From contig NZ_JAQNDK010000003.1 of assembly GCF_028368935.1 (NCBI RefSeq), positions 1,302,001 through 1,366,000 of the forward strand: DNA of 64,000 nucleotides, written 5' to 3'. The first letter of the stretch is position 1. Every line of letters begins with the position of its first letter. The DNA is from Sorangium aterium (lineage in GTDB: Bacteria > Myxococcota_A > Polyangia > Polyangiales > Polyangiaceae). A program made the position numbers and the translations under genes. This document shows, in pieces, positions 27,320 through 38,483 of this stretch. The notes beneath the pieces are model-generated. The model was not told the DNA's origin. It saw nothing but the letters and a program-made list of their open reading frames with translations, and did no database searches.

Positions 27320-27859
27320 TTATCTCGGGGACGCGGGCCCAAGCTGGCCATCGACGATCGCCCGGACCCGCCGCCGCAGCGGAGCCAGATCGCCTGCCTC
27401 GCGCCGCGCTGCGTGCTCCTCCGCATAGCGGAGCCGCTCGATGGCGTCGAGAGCGCGCTCGTTGTCCTCAGAGCCCCGGCACGAGGCGGCCACCCCGTCC
27501 CGGTAAGTCCACGCCGGAGCGAGCGTGCTCCTGAACCGGGCGAGGGCGGCGTCCTCCCCGTCGGTCCCGGGGGCGGCCTCCCTGGCGCGCTCGACGGCCC
27601 GGACGAGCGCCAGGAGGCCCTCCTCGCAGCTCGCGTAGGGCGACGGCGCGGCCGGCAGAAAGAAGACCTGCCGGATCAGCTGGAGGGTGCACGAGGTGAT
27701 GATGAGCGCGGCGAAGCTGTAGTACGCGACCAGGGCGATGCGCCGGCCACGGGCGCGAGGCCCGCCAGGGCGGCGCCGCGCTCCAGGAGGGCGCGCTCGC
27801 GCCTCGGTCCCTGGCACGGCCGGGGCGGGAGCGATGGGCGCGGGAGCTTGAGCGGGCAT
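27320..27859 (-). CDS. Small single-pass membrane protein, unknown
   Basis: This is a 179-residue protein. A Pro/Ala/Arg-rich N-terminal tail (about 1-42) precedes one hydrophobic segment (IALVAYYSFAALIITSCTLQLI, about 40-61). A soluble helical C-terminal domain has three Cys, two of them in SCEEGLL and SCRGSED, that could pair outside the cytoplasm. It ends 30 bp upstream of the helicase start on the same strand, so the two may be co-transcribed. It is divergent from the outer-membrane protein gene. No family recognised. Confidence 0.6.
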   Translation of the reverse strand: MPAQAPAPIAPAPAVPGTEARARPPGARRRPGGPRARGRRIALVAYYSFAALIITSCTLQLIRQVFFLPAAPSPYASCEEGLLALVRAVERAREAAPGTDGEDAALARFRSTLAPAWTYRDGVAASCRGSEDNERALDAIERLRYAEEHAARREAGDLAPLRRRVRAIVDGQLGPASPR

Positions 27860-28008
27860 GAGAGCTGCGATTCCTCGGGCGGGCTGGGGTGCGCGGCCGC
27901 CGCCGGTCGGGCTCCGCTTCTGCGGTCCCTTCCTTGCGGGCCAGTGCTATCACCTCGCCGCGGGCGCGACGAGATGCTGTTGGACGGGAGCAGCGCGAGG
28001 TGACCGAC

Positions 28009-29487
28009 ATGACCGCGGCGCTCCGCATCATCGCCCGCCGATCCGCTGCGGCGCTCTCCGCGCTGGCCCTCCTCCTGGGCCCTCCCGGGGCCGCGCTGGC
28101 TCAGCCGCTCCAGGACAACGCCTACACCATCGACCTCTTCCAGGGGCCCATCCTGGCGCCGCTGCGCGTGACCGGGATCGCCGGCGCTTACGCCGGCTAC
28201 GCCGAGGGGATCGCCGGCATGGTCGCCAACGCCGCGGCGCCCGCGCTCCGCGAGCCGTTCAGCATGCGCTGGTTCGAGTGGGACGTGGCCGCGTCGATCT
28301 CGCTGCCCATCGAGCTCTTCGAGAACAACGACTTCGACAACAGCGGCGACATCGATCTCGATTACTCGAATTTCGTGTACCTGACCCTCGGCGGCCAGCT
28401 CCAGGCGGGCGACTTCGGCGTCGGGGTCAACGCCGAGCTGCAGCGGTACTCCCTGACGGACGAGGCCGGCGCCGAGACCACGGTCGTGATCGGCAAGTAC
28501 CATTTCCTCGGCGGCGTCCGCCTCCTCGGCGACGCGCTCGTGCTGGGCGCCGGCGCGCGCGCGGTGACGCTCAACCTCGGCGCCGAGCAGACCGACCTGA
28601 CCATCGCGGGCATCTCCCCGGAGCTCGGGGTGCTCGTGCGCCCCGACTGGGCCTCCTACCGCCTCGGCGCCACGTTCCGCTTCCCGGTGAACGGCGGCGG
28701 CTTGCTCGGCGAGGGCGTGGTGATGGACGGGAAGGTCCGCCGCGCCGGCGGGCTGATCCTGCCGAACGAGGTCGTCCTCCCCTGGGAGCTCGAGGTCGGG
28801 CTCGCCGTGCAGGTCGGACCGCGCCCGCTCAACCCGGCGTGGATCGATCCGCACGTGCAGGAGCGGGAGCTCCGCGAGGCGGTCGCGCGCAGGCAGGCCG
28901 CGCGGGAGGAGCGGAGGGAGCGCGAGCTCGGCGCCATCCACGACCCGGAGGAGCGCGCGCGGCGCGAGCGCGTCTTCGCGATGGAACGGGCGCGCGAGCG
29001 CGCCGCCGACGAGCGCGAGCTCGCCGCGGGGCCGGCCGTCCTCGAGGCGGAGCGGCGCGCCCGCTACTGGAACTGGCCGCGCGAGCACCTGCTCATCACG
29101 GCGGAGCTCCTCGTCACGGGCCCTGTGTCGAACGGGGTGAGCCTGGAGCGCTTCCTGGCGCAGAAGCAGCCCGGGAGCGAGCACGGCCCGTCGGCGGTGG
29201 GCACCTCGGGCGCGCACGTGAGCTTCTCGCCGCGGTTCGGGATCGAGACGGAGCCGATCCCGGGCCGCGTGCACACGCGGTTCGGCAGCTACTACGAGCC
29301 GAACCGCTTCGGGCGCCTGGGGGGCGGGCGTGTCGGCCGGCAGCACTTCACGTTCGGCGCGGACGTCCGCGTGCTGTCGACGACCTTCTGGGGCCTGGTC
29401 CCCGACACCGCCTTGACGCTGCAGGCGTCCATGGATTTCGCGCCTCGCTACGACAGCGTGAGCGCCGGCATCGGCGTCTGGCACTGA
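28009..29487 (+). CDS. Putative outer-membrane beta-barrel protein
   Basis: This is a 492-residue protein from ATG 28009, with GAGGTG 6 bp upstream. The signal peptide ends ALALLLGPPGAALA-QPLQ. Two blocks of alternating hydrophobic/polar strands with aromatic ends (FVYLTLGGQLQAGDFGVGVNAELQRYSL and later QHFTFGADVRVLSTTFWGLVP) suggest a beta-barrel, and the last residue pattern SAGIGVWH resembles an outer-membrane C-terminal strand. The middle (about 285-350) is a highly charged Arg/Glu helix (REAVARRQAAREERRERELG), likely a coiled coil on one side of the membrane. N-terminal GITGAYAGYAEG-like glycine repeats recall FadL-like proteins, but I would not assign a substrate. Confidence 0.65.
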   Translation: MTAALRIIARRSAAALSALALLLGPPGAALAQPLQDNAYTIDLFQGPILAPLRVTGIAGAYAGYAEGIAGMVANAAAPALREPFSMRWFEWDVAASISLPIELFENNDFDNSGDIDLDYSNFVYLTLGGQLQAGDFGVGVNAELQRYSLTDEAGAETTVVIGKYHFLGGVRLLGDALVLGAGARAVTLNLGAEQTDLTIAGISPELGVLVRPDWASYRLGATFRFPVNGGGLLGEGVVMDGKVRRAGGLILPNEVVLPWELEVGLAVQVGPRPLNPAWIDPHVQERELREAVARRQAAREERRERELGAIHDPEERARRERVFAMERARERAADERELAAGPAVLEAERRARYWNWPREHLLITAELLVTGPVSNGVSLERFLAQKQPGSEHGPSAVGTSGAHVSFSPRFGIETEPIPGRVHTRFGSYYEPNRFGRLGGGRVGRQHFTFGADVRVLSTTFWGLVPDTALTLQASMDFAPRYDSVSAGIGVWH

Positions 29488-29513
29488 GCGCCGCGCCGCC
29501 GCTCACGCGCCGA

Positions 29514-30560
29514 TCACGCTGACAACGTGCGGCGGTGCTGCTCCGCGAGCAGCACGCGGAGGTGGCTCATCCGGGCGGGGTCGCGCTTGCCGAACTCGTC
29601 GAGCGCCGCGGCGACCGCGACCGGAGCGCCGCCGCGGGGCTCCTTCCGGAGCGCCCTCGCCGCCAGCGCGAGCGCGCGGGGGCACAGCACCTCCTCGATG
29701 CAGAGCCGCGCGGGCGGCGGCCGCCACGCGGCGTCGCGGTAGCCCCCCGGCGGCGTGGGCTCCGCGAGGAGCGCGAGGCCGTCCGCCTTCGCCTGCAGCG
29801 CCGAGAGGATCTCGCGCTCGATCGCGCTGCCCTCCTCGCGATCGCCGCAGCGCTCGATCGTGAACATCGGCATGGGCACGCCGCGCCGCGGGGCGCCGAG
29901 CCAGCCCTTCCGCCAGCGCACCGCCGTGGCCCTGCTGATGGTCGCCTCGCCGCGCGCGACGAGGCCCGTGAAGACGCTGAGCATCAGCACCTCGAACGGC
30001 GAGAACGCGTTGCCGCCCTTGGCCCCGGCGATGCGCGAGAGGTTCGCGGCGACGACGGGCAGCCCCGCCTCGATCGCGTCCGAGGAACAGAAGAGCGTCG
30101 ATCCCGCGCTCGTCGGGTGGAACCCCGTCAGGCTCACGCCCTCGCCGGCGCCGTACCACCCGAGGAGCGTGCGCACGGTCCCCCGGCGGGCGCCGTCGGC
30201 CGAGCAGTAAGCCCACGTCGTGCCCCAGAGATCGAACAGCGACCGCACGATCCACCGCGCGAGCCTCGCGCCGAGCAGGACGCTCGCCGCGAACAGCCCC
30301 GCGGCCGGCAGGGAGTCGTCCGCGGCCCCGGCCAGGCCCGAGAGGAGCAACCCGTAGAGCGCCGTGTACGCGAGCAGCAGCCCGCTCGTGATCGCGCTCA
30401 GGAACAGCTCGATCTTCGGCGACGCGCCCCGCGGCTCGGACCGCCGCCACACGGCGCGGTGAGGCGGCTCGCCGCAACGAGCGCAGGGGTCCGCGGGGCC
30501 GCATCGCCGCCGCGTCCCGCAGCCGAGGCAGATGTCGATCGGGGGCAACCGGCTTGGCAT
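29514..30560 (-). CDS. Membrane protein with N-terminal zinc-ribbon-like motif, unknown
   Basis: This is a 348-residue protein from ATG 30560. The N-terminus has CLGCGTRRRCGPADPCARCG, two CxxC pairs that could bind zinc. Two hydrophobic segments follow: ITSGLLLAYTALYGLLLSGLAG and GLFAASVLLGARLARWIV (about 57-110). The rest is soluble with no clear motif. A zinc ribbon followed by membrane helices is a frequent layout of small regulatory membrane proteins. It converges on the outer-membrane protein gene with a 26-bp gap and is divergent from the TolC-family gene. Confidence 0.65.
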   Translation of the reverse strand: MPSRLPPIDICLGCGTRRRCGPADPCARCGEPPHRAVWRRSEPRGASPKIELFLSAITSGLLLAYTALYGLLLSGLAGAADDSLPAAGLFAASVLLGARLARWIVRSLFDLWGTTWAYCSADGARRGTVRTLLGWYGAGEGVSLTGFHPTSAGSTLFCSSDAIEAGLPVVAANLSRIAGAKGGNAFSPFEVLMLSVFTGLVARGEATISRATAVRWRKGWLGAPRRGVPMPMFTIERCGDREEGSAIEREILSALQAKADGLALLAEPTPPGGYRDAAWRPPPARLCIEEVLCPRALALAARALRKEPRGGAPVAVAAALDEFGKRDPARMSHLRVLLAEQHRRTLSA

Positions 30561-30722
30561 CGGTGGTCCAGAATAGTGGCGCATCCGGGTTTCGTCGCCA
30601 CGACCGTGACCCACGGCGGGGGCTCGCCGCGCCCACGGTTTCGCACACGCGCACAGAGCGGGAGCGCGCCCCTGCCCGCTTCGGGCTTGTCGTCGCGCCC
30701 TGTCCGGCGCATCGAGTCGCGC

Positions 30723-32237
30723 ATGCTCCATCGCCGGCTCCGCATGGTCGCTGTCAGCCACCTCGCCGTCCTCGCCCTGTGCCAAGGCGTCGCCCTCGCG
30801 CAGCCGGCGCCTCCCCAGGGCCGACCGGGCCAGCAGGCTCAGGCGCGACCGGGCCAGCAGGCACCGGCGGCGGCCCCGGCAGCGCCTCCGATGACGGCGG
30901 CGCCCCCGGCGGCGACGCCGCAGCGCATCGAGGTGAACGACCCAGCGCTCGCGCCGGTCCCCCCGGCGGCGCGCACGCTGGCGAGCTGGAACGACGCGCG
31001 CGCGATGATCGAGCAGCGGTCGGTCGACTTCGCCATCGCCGTGCAGGAGGTCGCCCGCGCCGAGGGGGTCGCGCGGCGGGCGCTCGCGGCGGCGCTCCCG
31101 AGCCTCGACGCGCGCGGTGATGTGAATCACAAGCTGGCGGGCGGCAGCGCCGAGCGTCTCCCGTCGGACTTCGTGCCCCCCCCCGAGGATCCGTCGGACG
31201 CGCGCCAGGATATCGAGATTGCTCCGACGACCCTCACGGCGTCGCTCACGCTCCGTCAGCCCGTCCTCGCCCCGCGCGCCTGGTACGGCATCGGCACCGC
31301 CAGGCGCTCGGTGGACGTCGCCAGGCTGAGCCTGGAGGATCGACGCCGCATCACCGTCGGCGCCGCGGCGGACGCCGTCGTCTCGATCGTCACGGCCGAG
31401 CGGGTCAGCGAGATCAACCGGGTCGGCCTGCGCAGCGCGCTCGAGCGGCTCGAGCTGACCCGGCGGCGCGAGCGGCTCGGCACCGGCACGAAGCTCGATG
31501 TCGTCCGCGCGGAGCAGGACGTCGCGCTCGCCCGCGCGACGCTCGTGTCCGGCGACGAGGCGCTGCGCAAGGCGCGGGAGGCGCTCGGGGCCGTGCTGGG
31601 CGAGCGCGGCGAGGTCGGCGTCCCGCAGGGCTTCTCGCTGAACGCGATCGCGGCGGAGGTGCAGTCGCAGTGCGCCGAGGCGCGCTCGGATCAGCGCGCC
31701 GACGTCCGCGCCGCCCGGGCCGAGCTCGAGATCGCGGAGCGCAACCTCACCGACGCGAAGCTCGCGTTCGCCCCGAACGTCGATCTATCGAGCACGCTGA
31801 GCGCTCAGACCTCGCTCGGGGACGAGTCCACACACCGCACGCGGTCCTGGGGGTGGTCCATCGGCGCCGTGCTCACCGTCCCCCTCTGGGACGGCGGGGC
31901 GCGCTACGGCGATCTCGAGATCAACCGGGCCGTGGTCGAGCAGCAGCGGGTTCGCCTCGGGGCGGTGGAGCGCACCGCGGGGCTCGAGACGACGCAGGCG
32001 GTCCGGGGCGTCGCCGTCGCCGAGCAGGCGCGCGCGGTCGCCGAGCAGTCGCGCGACCTCGCGCGCGAGACCGCGCGCCTCACGCAGGTCGCGTTCGAGG
32101 CCGGCACCGCGACGAGCTTCGATCTTGTCGAGTCCGGCCGCAGGCAGCGCGAGGCCGAGCTCGATCTCGCGGTGAAGGAGTTCGAGGTGGTGAAGGCGAA
32201 GATCACGGCGCTGCTCTCGTCCGCCTCGTGCAGATGA
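30723..32237 (+). CDS. TolC-family outer-membrane efflux protein
   Basis: This is a 504-residue outer-membrane channel component. The signal peptide ends CQGVALA-QPAP and is followed by a Gln/Pro/Ala-rich linker (PGQQAQARPGQQAPAAAP). The mature protein has the repeated long-helix pattern of the family: VGLRSALERLELTRRRERLGTGTKLDVVRAEQDVALARATLVSGDEALRKAREALG, split over one hairpin, and SRDLARETARLTQVAFEAGTATSFDLVESGRRQREAELDLA in the second. These are the classical OEP repeats. It should form a trimeric tunnel for a type I secretion or RND pump, but no inner-membrane partner genes are adjacent. Confidence 0.88.
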   Translation: MLHRRLRMVAVSHLAVLALCQGVALAQPAPPQGRPGQQAQARPGQQAPAAAPAAPPMTAAPPAATPQRIEVNDPALAPVPPAARTLASWNDARAMIEQRSVDFAIAVQEVARAEGVARRALAAALPSLDARGDVNHKLAGGSAERLPSDFVPPPEDPSDARQDIEIAPTTLTASLTLRQPVLAPRAWYGIGTARRSVDVARLSLEDRRRITVGAAADAVVSIVTAERVSEINRVGLRSALERLELTRRRERLGTGTKLDVVRAEQDVALARATLVSGDEALRKAREALGAVLGERGEVGVPQGFSLNAIAAEVQSQCAEARSDQRADVRAARAELEIAERNLTDAKLAFAPNVDLSSTLSAQTSLGDESTHRTRSWGWSIGAVLTVPLWDGGARYGDLEINRAVVEQQRVRLGAVERTAGLETTQAVRGVAVAEQARAVAEQSRDLARETARLTQVAFEAGTATSFDLVESGRRQREAELDLAVKEFEVVKAKITALLSSASCR

Positions 32238-32371
32238 GGTGCGCGCAGGACGTGCGCGCGCCGAGCGCGGCCGCGACGCGACGCGCACCGAGCGCGACAG
32301 CAACGCCGAGCGCGGCCGCGACCCGGCGCGGGGGTTGTGCCGAGCGACCGCGCGAGTAGGCTACGCGCCCG
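32238..32371. repeat. Intergenic region with an 18-bp direct repeat
   Basis: GCCGAGCGCGGCCGCGAC occurs twice (starting near 32269 and 32312) in this 134-bp gap. TAGGCT at 32357-32362 could be a -10 box for the dehydrogenase, 9 bp before its ATG. Confidence 0.4.
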
Positions 32372-33961
32372 ATGGAGCGGCTCGAGAGCTACGTCCAAGG
32401 TCAGTGGCGCGCCGGCCAGGGCGCGCCGCACGTGCTCGTCAACCCCGCGACCGAGGAGCCGCTCGCCGAGACGAGCACGGACGGCCTCGACCTCGCGGCC
32501 GCGGCGGTGTTCGCGCGCGCCGAGGGCGGCCCCGCGCTCCGCGCGCTCACGTTCGCGGAGCGCGGCGAGCTGCTCCGCGCCATGTCGCGCGCCGCGCACG
32601 CCGAGCGCGACGCGCTCATCGACGTCGCCATCCGCAACGGCGGCAACACGCGCGGCGACGCCAAGTTCGACGTCGACGGCGCGATCGGCACGCTCGCCTA
32701 CTATGCCGACCTCGGCGCCCAGCTCGGCGACGCGCGGCTGCTCACGGACGGCGACGGCGTGCAGCTCGGGCGCTCGCCGCGCTTCTTCGGCCAGCACATC
32801 CTCGTCCCGCGCCCCGGCGTCGCGGTGCACATCAACGCCTTCAACTTCCCCGCGTGGGGGCTCGCGGAGAAGGCCGCCTGCGCGCTCCTCGCGGGCATGC
32901 CCGTCATCACGAAGCCCGCGACAAGCACCGCGCTCGTCGCGCTCCGGCTGATGAAGATCTTCACCGAGCGCGCCCCGCTGCCGCGCGGCGCGCTCTCCTT
33001 CGTCGCCGGCCCGCCGGGCGATCTCCTCGCGCACCTCGGCGGCGAGGACGTCCTCGCCTTCACCGGATCGAGCGCCACCGGCGCCGCGCTCCGGCTCATG
33101 CCGTGCCTCGCGCGGGAGGGCGTCCGCGTGAACGTCGAGGCCGACAGCCTGAACGGCGCCGTCCTCGGCCCCGACGCCGCCCCCGGCTCCGAGACCTACG
33201 CGATGTTCCTGCGTGACGTCGCGCGCGACATCACCCAGAAGGCCGGCCAGAAGTGCACGGCGATCCGCCGCATCTTCGCGCCCGCGGCCGTCGTCGACGC
33301 CGTGCGCGACGATCTCGTCGACCGCCTCCGCGACGCGCGGGTCGGCGATCCCACGCAGGACGGCGTCACGGTCGGTCCGCTGACCACGGCCGATCAGCTC
33401 CGCGGCGTGCGCGCGGGCATCGAGCGCCTGGCCGCGGATGCCGCGGTGGCGCTCGGCGGCACGGGGCCCTTCGAGGCGATCGGGGTGCCCCCGGGCAAGG
33501 GGTACTTCGTGCCGCCGACGCTGCTCGTCGCGAGCGGCCCCGACGGCGCGCCCGCCGCGCACGAGCACGAGGTCTTCGGCCCCGTCGCCACGCTCTTCCC
33601 TTACGACGGCGGCGCGGCGCACGCCGTGGCGCTGCTGCGCCGGGGCCGCGGGAGCCTCGTCTGCTCCGTCTACAGCGACGACCGCGCCTTCGCGGCGGAG
33701 GTGCTGCTCGGCGTCGCGCCGTACCACGGCCGCGTCCTGCTCGGCAGCGAGAAGATCGCCGATCAGGCGCCCGGCCCGGGCACCGTCCTCCCGCAGACGA
33801 TCCACGGCGGCCCGGGCCGCGCCGGCGGCGGCGAGGAGCTCGGCGGCCTGCGCGGGCTCCATTTCTACTCGCAGCGCACCGCCGTGCAGGGGTCGCGGCC
33901 GGTCCTGGAGGCGATCCTCGGGGCGAAGGGCGAGCCGCGCCCCGCGCCGGCGAAGCCGTAG
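32372..33961 (+). CDS. Aldehyde dehydrogenase of the PaaZ/BoxD type
   Basis: This is a 529-residue NAD(P)-dependent aldehyde dehydrogenase. The catalytic Cys295 lies in GQKCTAIRR and the general base Glu256 in NVEADSLNG. The phrases YVQGQW near the start, [19 protein letters not shown] and GSSATG are characteristic of the PaaZ aldehyde-dehydrogenase domain and of BoxD (3,4-dehydroadipyl-CoA semialdehyde dehydrogenase). The length fits the single-domain BoxD-like enzymes: the hydratase half of PaaZ is absent. It would oxidise a ring-opened CoA semialdehyde in aerobic phenylacetate or benzoate breakdown. No other pathway gene is in the window, so the substrate is inferred from family only. Confidence 0.85.
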   Translation: MERLESYVQGQWRAGQGAPHVLVNPATEEPLAETSTDGLDLAAAAVFARAEGGPALRALTFAERGELLRAMSRAAHAERDALIDVAIRNGGNTRGDAKFDVDGAIGTLAYYADLGAQLGDARLLTDGDGVQLGRSPRFFGQHILVPRPGVAVHINAFNFPAWGLAEKAACALLAGMPVITKPATSTALVALRLMKIFTERAPLPRGALSFVAGPPGDLLAHLGGEDVLAFTGSSATGAALRLMPCLAREGVRVNVEADSLNGAVLGPDAAPGSETYAMFLRDVARDITQKAGQKCTAIRRIFAPAAVVDAVRDDLVDRLRDARVGDPTQDGVTVGPLTTADQLRGVRAGIERLAADAAVALGGTGPFEAIGVPPGKGYFVPPTLLVASGPDGAPAAHEHEVFGPVATLFPYDGGAAHAVALLRRGRGSLVCSVYSDDRAFAAEVLLGVAPYHGRVLLGSEKIADQAPGPGTVLPQTIHGGPGRAGGGEELGGLRGLHFYSQRTAVQGSRPVLEAILGAKGEPRPAPAKP

Positions 33962-34014
33962 ATCGCGAAGGCCGGGGTAGCTCTTTCCGTGGACTTTATG
34001 GTGAAGTCTCGCCC

Positions 34015-35554
<1,540 letters not shown>

Positions 35555-35571
<17 letters not shown>

Positions 35572-35692
35572 CGCCTCGCACGCTCGGCGATGGCGGGTAC
35601 GGCGGGCGCCTCGAAGGCGGCCGTTCTTCCCGAGCCGCCGACGCCTCGCGCCTCAGGCGCTGGCCGTCGTGACGCGCGCCTCGAAGGCGGCC
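35555..35692. repeat. Imperfect 70-bp tandem duplication at the junction of two convergent genes
   Basis: 35555-35622 and 35625-35692 are alike (period 70): both begin TTCTTCC and GAGCCGC-GACGCCTCGC, and both end GCGCCTCGAAGGCGGC. The first copy covers the kinase 3' end and stop; the second covers the last codons of the dynamin-like gene. The gap is thus a partly diverged copy of gene ends. Confidence 0.6.
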
Positions 35693-38367
35693 CGGAGCGC
35701 CTGCGCGCGCAGCTCGACCGCCGCGGACGCGGGCGGCGGGACCGGCGCCTCCGCCTCGGCCGACAGCGCCATCGCGAACGCGTCGATCGCGGCCTCGACG
35801 ACGCCCTCGATCGGGCGCGCCGCGAGCTCGTCGGGCGCGTCGTGCACCGCCACCATGCCCATCAGGACGGCGCGCACGTGGGCCGCCGCCCGCGGCGACG
35901 GCGCGGCGCCCCCTTCGTCGGCGCCGCTCGCGCCCCGCGCGCCGCGCGCCGCCGGCTCCGCGCCGGCCCGCGCCGCCCTCGCGATCTCGGCGGAGAGCGG
36001 CCAGCTCAGCCGCGCTACGAGCCGCTCCTGCACGTAGGCGCGGACGCTCGCGTCCGTGCGCTTGCGCTCCTCGGGCAGCGCCGCGATCGGGCGCAGGTCG
36101 GACGCGAGCTCCCGGCGCGCCGGCTCGAGCGCCTTGTCGATCGCCGCGGCGAGCGCGCGCCGCTCGCGGCGCAGGTACGCCGCGCTCGCGCGGAGCCGGT
36201 CGGCCTCGGCGCGCGCCCTCCGCCCGGCCTCGCGATCCTCGGCCGCGCGGGCCGACGCCGTCTGGGCGAGCTCGGCCGCGATGCGGCCCGCCTTGCGGCG
36301 GAGCGCGCGCTCGCGGAGCGCGTCGCTCGCGTCGACGATCTGCTCGGCGAAGAGCGCCTCGACCTCGGCCCACCCCGACGCGGCGAGCGCCGCCTCGTCG
36401 CCGAGGCGCCCCTTCAGCGAGAGCCGCGCAGAGAACGCGATCGGCGGCGTCAGCGAGGCGATGGAGCTCGCCGCGAGGCTGTCGCGCACGTGCGCGAGCA
36501 CCGTCTCCAGGGCGTCGGGCTTGAGCCGGTCGGCCTTGTTCGCGAGGATCTGCACGGGCACGCCGAGCGCGCTGATCTCGGAGAGCACCCGCCGCTCCGA
36601 CTCCTTCATCGCCTGGGGCGCGTCGAGCAGCCAGATGGCGACGTGGGCCTCGTCGAACGCCCGCCGCGCCTCGGCGATGTGATCGGGGTCGGGCGCGTTG
36701 AAGCCGGGCGTGTCGAGGATCTCGACGCGCTTGAGCCGCTCGATGGGCGCGTAGATGAACACCCGCGCGACCTTGTCCCCGGCCGCCGCGAGCGCGCGCA
36801 GCGTGTCCTTCAGCGCCGCGTGCGGCACGACGCGGTCCTGCCCGCCGCGCACGACGATGCGCGCGAACGGATCGGGCGCCCAGGCGACCCAGTGGAGCGT
36901 CGCGGTCGTCGGCAGGACGCCGGTCGGCGCCACGTCCTCGCCGAGCAGCGCGTTCAGGAACGTGCTCTTGCCCGCGTTGAACTCGCCCACCACGGCCGCG
37001 CGGAGCGGCCGCTCCCGCTCCACCGCGAGGGCCTCGATCGCCGCGAGCAGGTCGAGCCGGTCGAGGAGCTTGGCCGTGCGCGCGAGCTCGCGCAGCACGT
37101 CGCTCCACGCGGCGGCGGCGCGGGCCCCGGCGGGGCCGTCCGCGGGGGGCACCCACGCCTGCGCGATCGCGCGGCGCATGTCGTCGGCCCACGCCGCGCC
37201 CTCGCCGGTCACCGCGTCGAGCGCGTCGAGCGCGCCGCTCCCCTGCCCCGCGGACGCCATCGCCGCGGCGTCGCGGAGCCGGACGAGGTCGGGCGGGAGC
37301 GGGGGCGCGGCGGCGCCGCGCGGCTCCTCGCCGGCGTCCTTGGCCTTGGCCTTGGCCTCGCCGCGCGCGACGAGCGCGTCGAGCGCGCCGAGGTCGCGCG
37401 TCTCGACGGCCATGCGGAGCAGCGCCGCCGCGGCGGCGCTGTCGCCCGCGGAGAGCCCGCGCGCGAGCGCCTGCCGCGCGTCGTCGCGCCGCCCCTCGGC
37501 GAAGGCGAACGCGGCGGCCCAGGTCGGCTCGTCGAGCGCGCCGGCGGCGCGGACGACGCGGCGCACGCGGTCGACGACGAGCACGTCGCGGGAGGCGGCG
37601 ACCAGGGCGGCGCAGAGCTCCGCCGCGCCGGGGACGTCGAGCACGAGCGCCCGCAGCCCGAGGTCGAGCGCCCGCCCCACCACGGCGGGCGGCAGGGCCG
37701 CGGAGGAGCCCGCCGCGGAGGAGGCCGCCGCGGCGCTCGCCTCGGCCAGCGCGAGCCGGGCGAGCACGAGGGCGGCGCGCCCCTCGATCGCGGTGGGCTC
37801 GCCGAGGATCTCCGCGGCGGCGCGCGCGCCGTCGAGATCGCCGTAAGCGAGCGCGCACTCCGCGCGGCGGAGGGCCACGTCGCGGTCGGGCACGGTCGTG
37901 AGCGGCGCCGGGATGCGGTCGAGCCAGCGCTGCGCGCGGGCCGGGTCGCCCGCGGCGAGGTCGAGGTCCGAGAGATCGAGCAGCGCGAGGCGCGCCGCGT
38001 CGCGCTCCTCCGGCGCCGACGTGGCCCGCTCGATCGCGTCGCGCGCGCCGTCCCAGCCGACGCGCTGCCCCGCGCGCCCGAGGCGGAGCCACACGTCGGC
38101 GCGCCAGGGGACGCGCTTCGCGAGATCCGTGAGCGCGGCGACGACCTCCTGGTCGAGCCACGCGTCCTCCGCGGCGTCGGCCCAGAGCGCGAGCCCGACG
38201 GCCGAGTCGGGCAGCACGGACAGGATGGTGCGGGCGTGCTCGCGGGCCTCGAGAGGCATGCCCTTCGCGAGCGCGGCCTCGGCGGCGCTGCGCTCGTTCT
38301 CGAGGCCGAGCGCGAGGATCTCGACCCGCCCGAAGAACCGGTTCAGCGCCTCGACGAGCCTCGCCAT
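35653..38367 (-). CDS. Dynamin-like GTPase with N-terminal TPR-like region
   Basis: This is a 904-residue protein. The first ~440 residues are Ala-rich helical repeats resembling TPR/HEAT units. The GTPase domain starts near 450: G1 GEFNAGKST (about 459-467), a Thr in VLPTTATLHW as G2, G3 DTPGF, and G4 NKAD. A long helical stalk region with an RRKAGRIAAELAQTASARAAEDREAGRR coiled stretch follows to the end. This is the layout of bacterial dynamin-like proteins that deform or protect membranes. The N-terminal repeat region is not part of the usual family. It may form with or recruit a partner, although no adjacent second dynamin gene is present. Confidence 0.85.
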   Translation of the reverse strand: MARLVEALNRFFGRVEILALGLENERSAAEAALAKGMPLEAREHARTILSVLPDSAVGLALWADAAEDAWLDQEVVAALTDLAKRVPWRADVWLRLGRAGQRVGWDGARDAIERATSAPEERDAARLALLDLSDLDLAAGDPARAQRWLDRIPAPLTTVPDRDVALRRAECALAYGDLDGARAAAEILGEPTAIEGRAALVLARLALAEASAAAASSAAGSSAALPPAVVGRALDLGLRALVLDVPGAAELCAALVAASRDVLVVDRVRRVVRAAGALDEPTWAAAFAFAEGRRDDARQALARGLSAGDSAAAAALLRMAVETRDLGALDALVARGEAKAKAKDAGEEPRGAAAPPLPPDLVRLRDAAAMASAGQGSGALDALDAVTGEGAAWADDMRRAIAQAWVPPADGPAGARAAAAWSDVLRELARTAKLLDRLDLLAAIEALAVERERPLRAAVVGEFNAGKSTFLNALLGEDVAPTGVLPTTATLHWVAWAPDPFARIVVRGGQDRVVPHAALKDTLRALAAAGDKVARVFIYAPIERLKRVEILDTPGFNAPDPDHIAEARRAFDEAHVAIWLLDAPQAMKESERRVLSEISALGVPVQILANKADRLKPDALETVLAHVRDSLAASSIASLTPPIAFSARLSLKGRLGDEAALAASGWAEVEALFAEQIVDASDALRERALRRKAGRIAAELAQTASARAAEDREAGRRARAEADRLRASAAYLRRERRALAAAIDKALEPARRELASDLRPIAALPEERKRTDASVRAYVQERLVARLSWPLSAEIARAARAGAEPAARGARGASGADEGGAAPSPRAAAHVRAVLMGMVAVHDAPDELAARPIEGVVEAAIDAFAMALSAEAEAPVPPPASAAVELRAQALRAAFEARVTTASA

Positions 38368-38483
38368 GGGCCGGATGAAAGCCTTCCGGGAGGGCGGTCG
38401 TCCAAGGAAAAACGAAGGCCGGCGCGGCGGGCGGCCAGGCTCCGATCTGGCCGGCGGCTCCCCCGGGGAGCCTCGCTGGAGAT

